The notes: generated from the letters alone by a model not told the origin. A stretch of 64,000 bases of DNA from Verrucomicrobia bacterium LW23 (GCA_003054695.1 QAZA01000039.1:1-64000), one strand, 5' to 3'. Positions 1-9,530 are shown, counted from the first letter of the stretch. Numbers and translations are program-made.

Positions 1-45
1 CTCTCCTTCGTCCTCATCGCAGCTTCCATGCTCTGGCTCAAGTGA
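1..45 (+). CDS. 3' end of a membrane protein, cut by the window edge
   Basis: Frame 1 reads fourteen residues, LSFVLIAASMLWLK, and then TGA at 43-45. The stretch is hydrophobic and ends in a lysine, as a final membrane helix would. Too little is present to name a family. A repeat word (44-62) begins at the stop codon. Confidence 0.3.
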   Translation, partial: LSFVLIAASMLWLK

Positions 46-62
46 ATGTCGACAGCCTCTAG
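44..62. repeat. Repeat word AATGTCGACAGCCTCTAG
   Basis: The same word, with at most one or two changes, occurs inverted at 35604-35622, direct at 35884-35901 and in part at 42991-43005. At 35.6-35.9 kb two inverted copies bracket a hairpin-rich segment, so this single copy may be one end of a similar element or a remnant. Confidence 0.5.
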
Positions 63-95
63 GCCATCCAGAACGCCTGGACCATGCATAAAATG

Positions 96-519
96 CTAAG
101 CTGCAGGAACCTGGTACTGACGTGGGCGAAAAGCGAGAGGCCCGCGCGCAATTCCCTGGCCAGGACATCGCCTCCTTCGCGATCTCCCTCGCGCCATTGT
201 TGGCGCCAAAGAGAGGGAGAGAGGGAGCAGCACCACCTGAAACATCGCCAGGCCGGAGACCAGCGCGGACGCTTTAAAGGATTCCTTCACGTACAGCAAC
301 TGCTCAGCAAGTGTCTGCACCACATCGGCTTGGAGAGAAATTGGCCTCTCGCGCACCAAAGGTGTCGCCCGCGTTGCGCATCGAGTTCGCCTTTTCGCTC
401 GCGGTTTCGGCAACTTTCACCTACTCCAGAGCGGACTTCAGCTGCTCCTGGAGTTTGGCGACAGGCGATGGCATTCCGTCGAGGTTCCCGGAAGGACGGA
501 AGACTCCGTGCTTGCCTGG
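96..519 (-). pseudogene. Decayed coiled-coil/membrane gene downstream of the receiver gene
   Basis: Directly after the stop of the minus-strand receiver gene the same strand reads a sensible heptad-like stretch from an ATG at 474-472 (MPSPVAKLQEQLKSALE), hits TAG at 423-421, and continues in frame with VKVAETASEKANSMRNAG. The sense-like reading then moves to another frame, with a helix and a hydrophobic segment (LVSGLAMFQVVLLPLSLSL, about 200-270). One internal stop plus at least one frameshift argues for a pseudogene. It could be the remains of a kinase-like or signalling partner of the receiver protein, but no domain is identifiable. Noncoding sequence is the alternative. Confidence 0.35.
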
Positions 520-924
520 TTAGCGCTTCTTCTTCGGCGGCGGGCCTAGCTCGGCTTTCAGCTTGGCGATGAGATTATCGCTCCAGCTGTTGTGGCCGGT
601 TTCGGGCTTGGGGAAGGCGGGTTTGGCGCCTTTCTCCTTGGCGACGGCAAGGCATGCCTCGTCCGCCGAGATGGGCACGACGCGTGGCCACAGCTTGTCC
701 GGCACGCACGCAATGTATTCCTCGCGTGTGCCGCGCTCGTTGGGTACGCCGTCCCAAATAATCAACGTCGGCGGATGAGCCTCGCAAATGGTGCGTGCTT
801 TTGCCGCCGAACCCGCTATTTCGACACGCATTGCAGGGAACGCGTGCTCAAAATGAGTGCGCAACAGCCGAGAGATACGACTGTCGTCTTCGATGATGAG
901 GATTGACCGGTTGCTAGAGGACAA
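520..924 (-). CDS. Single-domain response regulator (receiver protein)
   Basis: A 134-residue protein consisting of one receiver domain and no output domain. All the phosphorylation residues can be placed: acidic pocket E12-D13-D14, phosphoacceptor D58 in IIWDGVP, the Thr/Ser switch position at S86 (VPISAD) and the conserved lysine at K106 (FPKP). A lysine-rich end (PPPKKKR) follows the last helix. Stand-alone receivers usually pass phosphate between proteins or bind a partner directly. No histidine kinase is next to it; a decayed gene lies downstream. It is transcribed divergently from the 954 gene, with only 29 bp between the start codons. Confidence 0.75.
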   Translation of the reverse strand: MSSSNRSILIIEDDSRISRLLRTHFEHAFPAMRVEIAGSAAKARTICEAHPPTLIIWDGVPNERGTREEYIACVPDKLWPRVVPISADEACLAVAKEKGAKPAFPKPETGHNSWSDNLIAKLKAELGPPPKKKR

Positions 925-953
925 TGCTAGTCTTCTAACGCATCTCTTCTATC

Positions 954-1829
954 ATGTCCAGCCAAAGCGCCGTATCTTGTCAAAGTTCTTCGTCCGCGCC
1001 TCTTGCCAGCGCCGGCGGTGATGGCTTTGCCCGCCTGTCGCTTGCCTTTACCCCCGCCGGATATCTGCCGGCAGGCATCCACAGCGCCGCCCCGGCCGAT
1101 GCCGAGCGCCTGCTGGCCTTTAACCCGGCGCGGCGCCGCCAATGGCAGGGGTTGCAACGCTTTATCCGCTGGGCGGAATCGCATAACACCTTCTCCTGCA
1201 TCTATTTGGATGGTGGCTACGTCTCCCGCAAACCCGCGCCGGACGACATCGACTGTATCCTCCAGTCCCGCGCCCCCTACGGCCCCGCCGCTCTGGAGAG
1301 CATGATGCCGTTTTTCTCCTACGGCCTGGACCGCATTTTGAAGGAGTACGCCGTGCACCTGCACTTCTGGGCCGAGGGGTTCCCTGGCGGCGTGCAGGAT
1401 TTCCGCATGTTCTTCCAGTACATCCGCCCGCGCGATGCCGCCGAAAACTGCCTGGACGCCCGCGCCCGTAAAGGATTGATCCGCATGGAGTTAGCGCCGG
1501 ATGTTGGCGTTGTCTCCCCAGCCATGCACTCCTCCACCGCGGCCGCGGCGAGTGAGGAAATGGAGGCACTCGCCCTCCGCGAATCCATGGACCCGCCGCC
1601 AGCCGCCGACTGCAAGGAGCCCCCCTTCCTGCACGACGAGTCCGCCCGGCGCACCGTCTCCTACAGCGCGTTGATGGCGCAGCCTGCCGGCGGGCCTCTA
1701 ACCTCTTCTGTTGCAGAGAGTTCAGAGCTCTCCGCCGAGCCCGTATCACCGGCGGGAAACGGTAAGGCGTCCCGCCGCAAAGCCTCACCCCCACCTTCCG
1801 CGTCAGGGAGGCGCAAGCGCAATGCCTGA
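954..1829 (+). CDS. DUF6932-like nucleotidyltransferase-fold protein
   Basis: A 291-residue protein. Residues 84-100 read YLDGGYVSRKPAPDDID, the shape of the DUF6932/minimal nucleotidyltransferase motif (G[S/G]-x-V then a D-x-D pair), here D98 and D100. The catalytic part spans roughly residues 40-165; the C-terminal 100 residues are low-complexity Ala/Ser/Pro with a basic end (GRRKRNA). Its stop overlaps the next start by 8 bp, so the two products are probably made in step. Family members often occur in two-gene modules of unproven role; toxin-antitoxin or stress function is inference. Family assignment rests on the motif alone. Confidence 0.6.
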   Translation: MSSQSAVSCQSSSSAPLASAGGDGFARLSLAFTPAGYLPAGIHSAAPADAERLLAFNPARRRQWQGLQRFIRWAESHNTFSCIYLDGGYVSRKPAPDDIDCILQSRAPYGPAALESMMPFFSYGLDRILKEYAVHLHFWAEGFPGGVQDFRMFFQYIRPRDAAENCLDARARKGLIRMELAPDVGVVSPAMHSSTAAAASEEMEALALRESMDPPPAADCKEPPFLHDESARRTVSYSALMAQPAGGPLTSSVAESSELSAEPVSPAGNGKASRRKASPPPSASGRRKRNA

Positions 1830-2871
1830 CGCCCCTGTCCCGCCGCCGCCCGCCACCTGGCGCGCCGCCCAGGAGGAGCGCGCCCGCTTGCTGCATACGC
1901 ATATTGCTGGACTTCAACAGCTTATAGGTGCGGCGCCAACGCTGCGGCACGCCTCCTCCGCCGACCCCGCCGCCCTGCTCCGCACCGCCTGCGCCCCCTA
2001 CTACGCCATGCTGGAGCAGATTTACCGCGACGACATGCCCCTGGCCGATACCCTGGACAGCGCCGCCTTCGTTGCCCGCATGGACGGCCCCGCCGTTGCT
2101 ACCCCGTCTCTGCCGCTAGCCGTTGTCACCACGCTACTTACGGAGATGCAAGCTCAGCTCGGCGCCATGGTCCGCACCGTCGCCGCCGGTATCTACCCCG
2201 CCCTGGAGTGGCCGCGCGACCTCGAATTCCGCCTCTCGTCCTTCGCCCGCGGCAGCCTCTACCTCGGTTTTGAGCTTCCACAACCGCCTGATGGCGCAGT
2301 ATTTATGCGGGGCGACCCCTTCGAGCAATCCGCCCGCGAATCGCTGACCGCCCTCGGCGCCGCAAGCCGTCTTGTTGCCACGGAAGTCCCTTTCGCCCAG
2401 GTGCTTGGGGAGATGCCGGACCCCCGCCTGCGCGACGCCGCCCTGGCCGCCGTGGAGCGCCTCTCGCCCACCGGCCGGCGCGGCATCGCAAGTCTCTCCC
2501 TGGCAGGCAGATGCTTTGGCGACCAGGCCTGGCGTCGCCTTACCCCCGAAACCCGCCAGCGCGCCCGCGCCCTTATCGAGTCCACCGCACCGGCCGCCAC
2601 CTGCCAGCCCATCATTCTGCAAGGCGTTGTGCGCCAGATAGATCTGGATCAGCGCCGATTCGATTTGCGCACACCCGCGCCCACATCCTCCCCCGGCTCC
2701 GCCACCGCGTCCCCCCAGGCCGCCCCCCTCATCCGCTGCCGCTACGGCGCCGAGCTGGATCGCACGCTTAAAACGTTGCTGGACAGCACCGTAGAGGTGC
2801 AGGGCGACGCCGAGATGTATGACGGCAAGCCCCGCCTTGTCCAAGTCCGGTCGGTTCGTCCCGTCGCCTGA
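1822..2871 (+). CDS. Partner protein of the DUF6932-like gene, OB-like C-terminus
   Basis: A 349-residue protein of unknown function. The start at 1822 is chosen because it lies in an ATG overlapping the upstream stop; an in-frame ATG at 1711 would add a basic, unconserved-looking stretch overlapping gene one. The N-terminal two thirds are helical, with a hydrophobic region near residues 100-120. The last ~80 residues (VVRQIDLDQRRFDLR ... VEVQGDAEMYDGKPRLVQV) alternate strands in a pattern like a small beta-barrel or OB fold, interrupted by a Pro/Ser/Thr linker. The overlap with the nucleotidyltransferase-like gene strongly suggests a joint function. No catalytic motif is visible. Confidence 0.6.
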   Translation: MPDAPVPPPPATWRAAQEERARLLHTHIAGLQQLIGAAPTLRHASSADPAALLRTACAPYYAMLEQIYRDDMPLADTLDSAAFVARMDGPAVATPSLPLAVVTTLLTEMQAQLGAMVRTVAAGIYPALEWPRDLEFRLSSFARGSLYLGFELPQPPDGAVFMRGDPFEQSARESLTALGAASRLVATEVPFAQVLGEMPDPRLRDAALAAVERLSPTGRRGIASLSLAGRCFGDQAWRRLTPETRQRARALIESTAPAATCQPIILQGVVRQIDLDQRRFDLRTPAPTSSPGSATASPQAAPLIRCRYGAELDRTLKTLLDSTVEVQGDAEMYDGKPRLVQVRSVRPVA

Positions 2872-3146
2872 AGTATGCCAAAGTGTATCGACAGGTAGAA
2901 TACAGATGGGAAAAAGATCTGAAAAGTTTTGGAACCCTTAGTAGCAAGAAGATTTCTTTTTCGAGTACCTTACGAATGATTTTACGTAAAGATCGGTAAC
3001 ACCTTGACTTTTTTGCACTTGCGAACGTGTAAAGCAAGGTTCATCGTGGCGCTCCTAAATAGAATGCACGTTCTACTTGTCAAATAGTTCATCTATATTG
3101 ACTGATTAGGGTGTGTTGAACATTGAGCCCTCAGTATGCCCGTCCT

Positions 3147-4928
3147 ATGCGTTACCACGCCCCCGCCCATCCCCGCGCCCCCCAAGCACCCGGGCCATGT
3201 CTCCGGTCGCGTCAACGCATCCTCCATCAGGGCAATGGCTTGCGTGCCTTCCATATCGCCGCCGCCCTCCTCACCTGCGGCACGCTCATCTCGGCCCCGG
3301 CCCTGAACGCCGCTGCCCAGCCGGCCACGCGCGCCACCTCCTCCAAGCAAGGCGCACGCCGTGTGCCGGTCCCCGCTTCCACCTCGACCGCCACCCCCGC
3401 GCCCCGCGTCCTGCCGGTGCCTGCGGACCCCGCGCTTCCCGCCTCCCCCGCCGTGCGCCTGCCGGACGCAGGCGCCCCGAACACCTCCGCCACCCCCACT
3501 CAGTCCTACGGCCCGCCCGCCGGCAGCGATCTCACATTCCAGATGAAACTGGCCGAAGTAGAGCGCCGCACCGGCCGCCTGGACCGCGAGTGGACCCTGG
3601 CCGGGCTCGTCGACGAAGCGCTTCGCCGCCACCCCGCCACGCAATCCGCCTGGCACCAGGCCCGCGCCGCCACCGCCGACGTCAAAGCCGCCAAAAGCGC
3701 CTACTACCCCACCGTCACCCTCGACGTTTCCCACAACGGCAGCTACTCCGCGCAGGATACCTTCCCCATCGGCTCCAGCGAGGCCAGCATCGCCAACCTC
3801 ACCCCCAGCCTCCTCGTCAGCTGGACGCTTATCGACTTTGGCCGCGACGCCAGTGTGGAAGCTGCTCGCTTTACGCAACTTGCGCGCAATTACGACTTTA
3901 ACACGGCCGTGCAGGGCGTCGTCTCCACCATCCTCATCAACTATTATGAGGTGGAGGGCACGCGCGCCAACGTGGTCAACGCCGAGGCTGCGCTGGCCCT
4001 GGCCGAAGGCACGCTCGACTCCACCAACGCCAAGTTTGAGGCCGGCATAGGCAATGCCACCGATGTGGCCCAGGCCAGGCAAAATGTGGCTCAGTCGCAG
4101 TTCGATCTCGAGCAGGCGCGCGGCCTGTATGATGTTGCGCAGGTGAGGCTTACGCAAGCCGTGGGCTTTCCCGCCAGTATCCGCCTTAAAGTGCGCCCGC
4201 CCAACATGCAGCCCAAACTGGACATCCTGGACCGCAGCGTCGACTCCCTCATCGATCTGGCCCTGAAGCGCCGCCCGGATGTCGCCTCGCGCTACGCCCA
4301 GTGGCGCGCCCAAATCGCTCAGGCTAAGTCACTTGAGGGTGATATTCTTCCCCGCGTCACGCTGCAGACGTCCTCCGGGCGCGAGTACTACACCGGGTGG
4401 GGCGGCGGCACAACAGGCTCCGGCCCAGGTGTTTACGGCGGCCGTAACGGGTCGATGGACAACGCATCCTACACGCTCAGCTTTAGCGTGGACGTGTTTG
4501 ACGGCGGCCTGAAAAGGGCGCGCGCCGAGTCCGCCCGCCAGCAGGCCGAATCCCTGCGCGCCCAGGTTGCCGACACCGAAGTCGCCGCCATGGCCGACGT
4601 TGCGACCTCCTACGCAAGCTTCAAGGCGTCCGTAAAGAAGTACCGCGCGGCGCAAGCCCTGGAGGACGCCTCGCAGAAAAGCCTGGAAGCGACGCGCGAA
4701 AGCTACAAAGCCGGCCTGCGCAACATCATCGATCTCCTTACAGCGGAACGTAATTTAGCGGCCGCACGTACATCCGTAGCCGCCTCACGTACAGAGCTTT
4801 TTTCTGAAGCCATACGCCTTGCAAACGCTACGGGAACCTTCCTTCCTATTCAGTCAGGTCATGCCCGGGAAACCCTTATTAAGGTAGGTGTAAAGCCTGA
4901 ATCAACCCGGCAAAAGGCAAAGCCTTGA
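3147..4928 (+). CDS. TolC-family outer membrane efflux channel
   Basis: A 593-residue protein, first gene of a tripartite efflux operon. The ATG at 3147 is preferred over an in-frame TTG at 3123 and gives a basic N-region and a hydrophobic stretch (AFHIAAALLTCGTLISAPAL) ending in ALNAAAQ, a plausible signal-peptidase site near residue 55. A Pro/Thr-rich linker follows to about residue 135. The two OEP repeats follow, with typical helices (LVDEALRRHPATQSAW; LIDLALKRRPDVASRYAQ) and the characteristic C-terminal YKAGLRNIIDLLTAERNLAAART. It would form the trimeric duct for the adaptor and pump encoded next. The last ~200 bp shift to a lower-GC codon style like the genes downstream. Confidence 0.9.
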   Translation: MRYHAPAHPRAPQAPGPCLRSRQRILHQGNGLRAFHIAAALLTCGTLISAPALNAAAQPATRATSSKQGARRVPVPASTSTATPAPRVLPVPADPALPASPAVRLPDAGAPNTSATPTQSYGPPAGSDLTFQMKLAEVERRTGRLDREWTLAGLVDEALRRHPATQSAWHQARAATADVKAAKSAYYPTVTLDVSHNGSYSAQDTFPIGSSEASIANLTPSLLVSWTLIDFGRDASVEAARFTQLARNYDFNTAVQGVVSTILINYYEVEGTRANVVNAEAALALAEGTLDSTNAKFEAGIGNATDVAQARQNVAQSQFDLEQARGLYDVAQVRLTQAVGFPASIRLKVRPPNMQPKLDILDRSVDSLIDLALKRRPDVASRYAQWRAQIAQAKSLEGDILPRVTLQTSSGREYYTGWGGGTTGSGPGVYGGRNGSMDNASYTLSFSVDVFDGGLKRARAESARQQAESLRAQVADTEVAAMADVATSYASFKASVKKYRAAQALEDASQKSLEATRESYKAGLRNIIDLLTAERNLAAARTSVAASRTELFSEAIRLANATGTFLPIQSGHARETLIKVGVKPESTRQKAKP

Positions 4929-4976
4929 TTCTTTAGAAAGAATAGAGGTTCCACCTGATTTCCTTCGGCTAATTAT

Positions 4977-6221
4977 ATGAAGCACAGTAACTCTATTTTC
5001 ACCTGTGCCCAGGCCGCCCAGGTTGTGGTAATATCGGTCTCCGTACTTATCCTGAGCGCTGGCCTGGCCGCGTGCCATAAGCCCCCGCAGCAAATGCCGC
5101 AACGGCCGGTTCCCTCCGTAACAACATTCACGGCCGTACAAAAGGATGTACCTCATTATCTTGCCGATATAGGCAGATGCGTTTCGCTTGAAATGGTGCA
5201 GGTGGTGCCGCAGGTAGGTGGCAAAATCATGGAGATTCATTTTAAGGACGGCGCGTCCGTAAAAAGGGGAGATCCGCTCTTTACAATAGATCCTCGCCCC
5301 TACAAGGCGGAGCTGGATCAGGCGGAAGCTACTCTGGCTAAGAACAAAGCCCAGCTTGAGCTAAGCAAAATAAACCTGGCTCGCAGCGAAAAGCTTGTAG
5401 CGGGAAACTATGTCTCTTCTGCTGATATCGATACACTCAAAACGAACGTGGCATCCGCGGAGGCCCAGATAATGCAGGATCAGGCGATTGTCGAAAAGGC
5501 AAAGATTAACCTCGATTACTGCTACATCAAATCGCCCATCGACGGCCTGCTTGGCGTAAGATCTATTGATCTTGGCAATGTGGTTGTTGCGCAAGGCAAT
5601 GCTCCGCTTATCACCATACAGCGCCTCGATCCCATATATGCGGAATTTACCTGCACCGAAGGCCAGCTTCCCGCAGTAAGGCAAGCCGCAAAAAAAGCAG
5701 GAAAGCCATTGGAAGTGGAAATTGCTTTTGCCGATAACCCCGCGCTTAATCGTAAAGGCGCTCTCACTACTATCGATAACTCGGTTAAGGTGGAAACCGG
5801 TACAGTAAAGCTGCGAGCGCTGATTTCTAATGAAGATGCGATGTTCTGGCCTATGCAATTTGTACACACAAAGCTGACCCTGGAAATAATTCCTGGCGCC
5901 GTTCTTGTGCCCGCGCAAGCTGTACAACTAGGTCAACAGGGCGCATTCGTCTTTGTTGTAAAGGACGCGCCTGAGAACAAAGGCAAAGTGGCAGAGCTGC
6001 GCGTTGTTAAGCAGGGCCAGCTTTATGATAACATGGTGCATATTAAGGAAGGTGTGAAGCCAGGCGAGGATGTAATCGTCGCTGGTCAGTTTGGCCTTGC
6101 CCCTGATAATCCCGTCAATCCGCATCCTTATGATCCTTCAAACCCAGCAGGAACTGCACCTTTGCCAAAAGCAACTAACGCGCCCGACGCTCCTGCAAAG
6201 GAGTCTGCTAAGGATCACTGA
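4977..6221 (+). CDS. RND efflux periplasmic adaptor (membrane fusion lipoprotein)
   Basis: A 414-residue HlyD/AcrA-type adaptor. A lipoprotein signal ends in LAAC with the lipidated cysteine at residue 33. The biotinyl-lipoyl half-motifs (GGKIMEIHFKDGASVKRGD and YCYIKSPIDGLLGVRSIDLG) flank an alpha-helical hairpin (residues ~100-170); beta-barrel and membrane-proximal domains follow, with the usual VLVPAQAVQLGQQGAFVFVV segment. It links the inner-membrane pump at 6258 to the channel at 3147. Genes are spaced 48 bp upstream and 36 bp downstream, with no convincing Shine-Dalgarno. Codon use is visibly more A/T-rich at third positions than in most of the window. Confidence 0.92.
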   Translation: MKHSNSIFTCAQAAQVVVISVSVLILSAGLAACHKPPQQMPQRPVPSVTTFTAVQKDVPHYLADIGRCVSLEMVQVVPQVGGKIMEIHFKDGASVKRGDPLFTIDPRPYKAELDQAEATLAKNKAQLELSKINLARSEKLVAGNYVSSADIDTLKTNVASAEAQIMQDQAIVEKAKINLDYCYIKSPIDGLLGVRSIDLGNVVVAQGNAPLITIQRLDPIYAEFTCTEGQLPAVRQAAKKAGKPLEVEIAFADNPALNRKGALTTIDNSVKVETGTVKLRALISNEDAMFWPMQFVHTKLTLEIIPGAVLVPAQAVQLGQQGAFVFVVKDAPENKGKVAELRVVKQGQLYDNMVHIKEGVKPGEDVIVAGQFGLAPDNPVNPHPYDPSNPAGTAPLPKATNAPDAPAKESAKDH

Positions 6222-6257
6222 TAGTCCTTTTGAAAGCACGCTTTATAAGGTCGTATT

Positions 6258-9200
6258 ATGAATAGTATTTCCGCTCCGTTTATTCGCCGCCCGGTAATGA
6301 CGGTGCTTTTGACTGCAAGCGCAATCGTGTTCGGCCTCATGTGCTACGAACGCTTGCCTGTCAATGACTTGCCGCAGACAGACTTCCCTGTTATCCAGGT
6401 CAATGTCGGCTACCCCGGCGCAAGCCCGGAGACGATGGCAAACAACGTGGCAACGCCACTGGAGAAGCAGTTTATGCAGATTCCGGGCGTGGATATCATC
6501 ACGTCCAGAAATACACAAGGCAACACGAGTATCAGTATCCAGTTCAAGATCGACAAGAATCTGGATGGAGCGGCAACAGATGTACAGGCTGCTATCAGCA
6601 GATCAACAGGAAATCTTCCTGTTGATCTGCCATCGCCTCCTACATTTACCAAGACAAACCCTAACGATCAGCCCGTTATTTACATAGGTATGACTAGTCA
6701 GACGCTGACACCCGGCCAGCTTTATGACTATGCAGCTACCGTTGTTGGTCAGCAGATCAGCGTGCTGGAAGGCGTTTCACAGGTGAATGTGTACGGAACC
6801 AAATCCGCTATACGTGTACAGGTGGATCCAAGCCGCCTTGCGGCATTAGGTTTGAGTATTGAAGATGTGTCGCGGGCGATCCGTGCGGGAACGTCTTACC
6901 AGGGGGCAGGACAGTTCGATGGTCCAAACAGGACCTTTCTTCTTAATCCTGAAGGACAGCTGAACTCCGCTAAGGAATACGAGCAGCTTATCATTGCTAA
7001 TGTAAACAGGGCGCCTGTATACCTTCGAGATGTCGCAACGTGCTATGATGGCTTGCAGGATAATCGCCTGACCATGCGGTTTTATGTGCGCGGCGGACCG
7101 CCGGATGCGGCAGGTATTGTTATGGCGGTGCAGCGTTCGGCGGGTGCAAATACTGTAGCTGTGGCGCAGGCTGTTAAAGAGCTGTTGCCGCGGTTGCAGG
7201 CTACACTGCCAAACTCCATTTTCATGAAGCCGATTTATGATCGATCGCTTACGATAATACGGTCTGTACATGAGGTGGAAGAGACGCTTCTAATTGCATT
7301 TGGTCTGGTCGTTCTTGTTATATATCTCTTTTTAGGGCGTGCGACCGATACGATTATTCCGGCTGTAACGCTTCCGTTATCGTTGTTGCTTACGTTTATT
7401 CCGATGTACTTGCTTAGCTATAGCATCGACAACTTGTCGTTGCTGGCGTTGACGCTTGCAATCGGGTTTCTTGTTGATGATGCTATTGTGTTTTTGGAGA
7501 ACACGGTGCGTCGTATGGAGCACGGGGAGGATTCGTATACTGCAGCGTTCAGAAGCGCTGAGGAGATCAGCTTTACGATTGTCTCGATGACCCTCTCGCT
7601 CGCGGCAGTGTTCATTCCTCTGGTATTTATGCCAGGCTATATCGGCCGGGTGTTTCAGGAGTTTTCTGTGACTATCATCCTGGCAACGTTCGCTTCTGGT
7701 ATTGTTTCGCTTACGCTGACTCCATTGATGTGCGCGATGATGCTTGCCAGGCGCGATGTGCATCAAAAGTCCTTTATGGAAAAGGTTGTTGCCGCAATCT
7801 TTGATCCGATGTTGAAGGTGTACGGTAATTCACTGTGGTTTTTCCTTCGGCATACATGGATTTCGGTTGTGACCTGGATCATTTGTATGGGCGGGACCGT
7901 CTATTTTCTGTGGGCGCTTCCCAAGTCCTTTATGCCTGTTGGCGATAGCGGCTTTATTATGGGTGTGCTTATTGCCCAGGAAGGTTCATCCCCGGAGAAG
8001 ATGCTGCAGATTCAATCCGCGGCCGATGCTGTTTTGCGTGAGAACGAGAATGTAGCGATGGGGCTTACGATTACAGGCCTGAACATGGTGGCAACATCTC
8101 AAGGTTTGTTCCTTGCTTTCCTTGGGCCTAAGGATTCCCGCCCCGATATTAATGAAGTAAATGACCAGCTTATGCATGCTCTTATGCGTACTCCCGGCCT
8201 CACGCCTGGGCTTCGCCCGAATCCGGTGCTGGAGATTCCGACGGGTGTTGCTTCTCGAAATACCGGCAAGTACTCTCTCGTGGTTTCCGGTATTAATCCG
8301 GATGAGGTATATAATGCTTCCGACAAAATGATGAAGGAGATCCAGGCTATACAAGGCATGGGTTTTGTATATAGCGATGTTATGCGCAATACGCCGGAGC
8401 TTCGTATTAGTATCCTTCGCGAAAAGGCTTCGGCGTACGGCATTACGGCTACGGATATTGAGGATACGCTGCGAACTGCGTATTCGCAGAATTACATTTA
8501 CCTGATCAAGCAGCCTCTGGATCAGTACCAGGTGATTCTTGAGGTAAAGGACAAGGAGCGTCGAGAGCCTACGGACCTTTCGCTCTTGTATGTTAAGTCA
8601 GCCATTACAGGTCAGCTTGTTCCGCTGAAGGCTGTTGCGGAATGGAGAGAGGGCGTGGGTTTTCAGGCGGTGAATCACTATAACCAGTTTGCCGCGGCCA
8701 CCATTAACTTTGACCTGGGCCCCAATTTGCCGATCGGCGATGCGACGGCGCAGATTGAAGCCATTGCGCAGAAGATACTTCCGCAAACCATGACAATGCG
8801 CTTTCAGGGCGAGGCGTTTGTGTTTCGAGAGACGGTGGCTGGGCTAGGTGTGTTGCTGATTTTTGCCGTCTTTGTGATGTATGTGATTCTTGGCATTCTG
8901 TACGAGAGTTATGTGCATCCGTTGACGATTCTGGCATCGCTCCCTGTGGCTATGGTGGGTGGTTTGGCAACTCTTTATGCCTTTGATATGGATATTTCCC
9001 TCTATGGTTATGTAGGACTTTTTATGTTGATGGGTATCGTGAAGAAGAATGGAATTATGATTGTTGACTTTGCGCTTCATCATATTGATCACGGTGAGGA
9101 GCGTGTGAAGGCTATTCATGATGCCTGTCTGGATCGTTTCCGTCCTATTTTAATGACGACGCTTGCGGCGTTGATGGGCGCTGTGCCTTTGGCGTTTAGT

Positions 9201-9530
9201 CTGGGTGCAGCGGATTCTACGCGTCAATCGCTTGGCTTTGTTATTATCGGAGGTCTTATTGTATCGCAGATTATTACGTTGTTTGTGAACCCGGCCTACT
9301 TTCTTATTTTGGAAGCGTTTCAGGAGAATGTGTTGGATCGCACCAAGTTTTTCCGGTCATCCCGCCACAAGGATTCGCTGGCGATGGCGGCGAGCAGCGT
9401 TGGCGCAAAGCGATCCGTGGTTACGGAAGTGCTTGATGATGAGGAGGAAGTGGAGAGCGTGAGTGGCAATTCCAATGCTCGCTCGGGGCTTCCGCACCGC
9501 GGTGGTGGGGAGAAGCGCCGCGATATTTGA
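6258..9530 (+). CDS. RND multidrug efflux pump, HAE1 family inner membrane transporter
   Basis: A 1090-residue proton-driven transporter of normal family length. It starts MNSISAPFIRRPVMTVLL, the usual RND N-terminus. The proton-relay pair D407-D408 lies in TM4 (GFLVDDAIVFLENTVRR), and the TM10 lysine is at K929/K930 (GIVKKNGIMIVDFA). Two large periplasmic loops and the second-half gating segment (LASLPVAMVGGLATLYAF) are present. It resembles the MdtB/MdtC/MuxC branch more than AcrB, judged by motif wording only. It completes the channel-adaptor-pump operon; substrates are not predictable. The gene is markedly less GC-rich than its flanks, hinting at acquisition or different selection. The C-terminus carries an acidic, polar tail. 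Confidence 0.95.
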   Translation: MNSISAPFIRRPVMTVLLTASAIVFGLMCYERLPVNDLPQTDFPVIQVNVGYPGASPETMANNVATPLEKQFMQIPGVDIITSRNTQGNTSISIQFKIDKNLDGAATDVQAAISRSTGNLPVDLPSPPTFTKTNPNDQPVIYIGMTSQTLTPGQLYDYAATVVGQQISVLEGVSQVNVYGTKSAIRVQVDPSRLAALGLSIEDVSRAIRAGTSYQGAGQFDGPNRTFLLNPEGQLNSAKEYEQLIIANVNRAPVYLRDVATCYDGLQDNRLTMRFYVRGGPPDAAGIVMAVQRSAGANTVAVAQAVKELLPRLQATLPNSIFMKPIYDRSLTIIRSVHEVEETLLIAFGLVVLVIYLFLGRATDTIIPAVTLPLSLLLTFIPMYLLSYSIDNLSLLALTLAIGFLVDDAIVFLENTVRRMEHGEDSYTAAFRSAEEISFTIVSMTLSLAAVFIPLVFMPGYIGRVFQEFSVTIILATFASGIVSLTLTPLMCAMMLARRDVHQKSFMEKVVAAIFDPMLKVYGNSLWFFLRHTWISVVTWIICMGGTVYFLWALPKSFMPVGDSGFIMGVLIAQEGSSPEKMLQIQSAADAVLRENENVAMGLTITGLNMVATSQGLFLAFLGPKDSRPDINEVNDQLMHALMRTPGLTPGLRPNPVLEIPTGVASRNTGKYSLVVSGINPDEVYNASDKMMKEIQAIQGMGFVYSDVMRNTPELRISILREKASAYGITATDIEDTLRTAYSQNYIYLIKQPLDQYQVILEVKDKERREPTDLSLLYVKSAITGQLVPLKAVAEWREGVGFQAVNHYNQFAAATINFDLGPNLPIGDATAQIEAIAQKILPQTMTMRFQGEAFVFRETVAGLGVLLIFAVFVMYVILGILYESYVHPLTILASLPVAMVGGLATLYAFDMDISLYGYVGLFMLMGIVKKNGIMIVDFALHHIDHGEERVKAIHDACLDRFRPILMTTLAALMGAVPLAFSLGAADSTRQSLGFVIIGGLIVSQIITLFVNPAYFLILEAFQENVLDRTKFFRSSRHKDSLAMAASSVGAKRSVVTEVLDDEEEVESVSGNSNARSGLPHRGGGEKRRDI

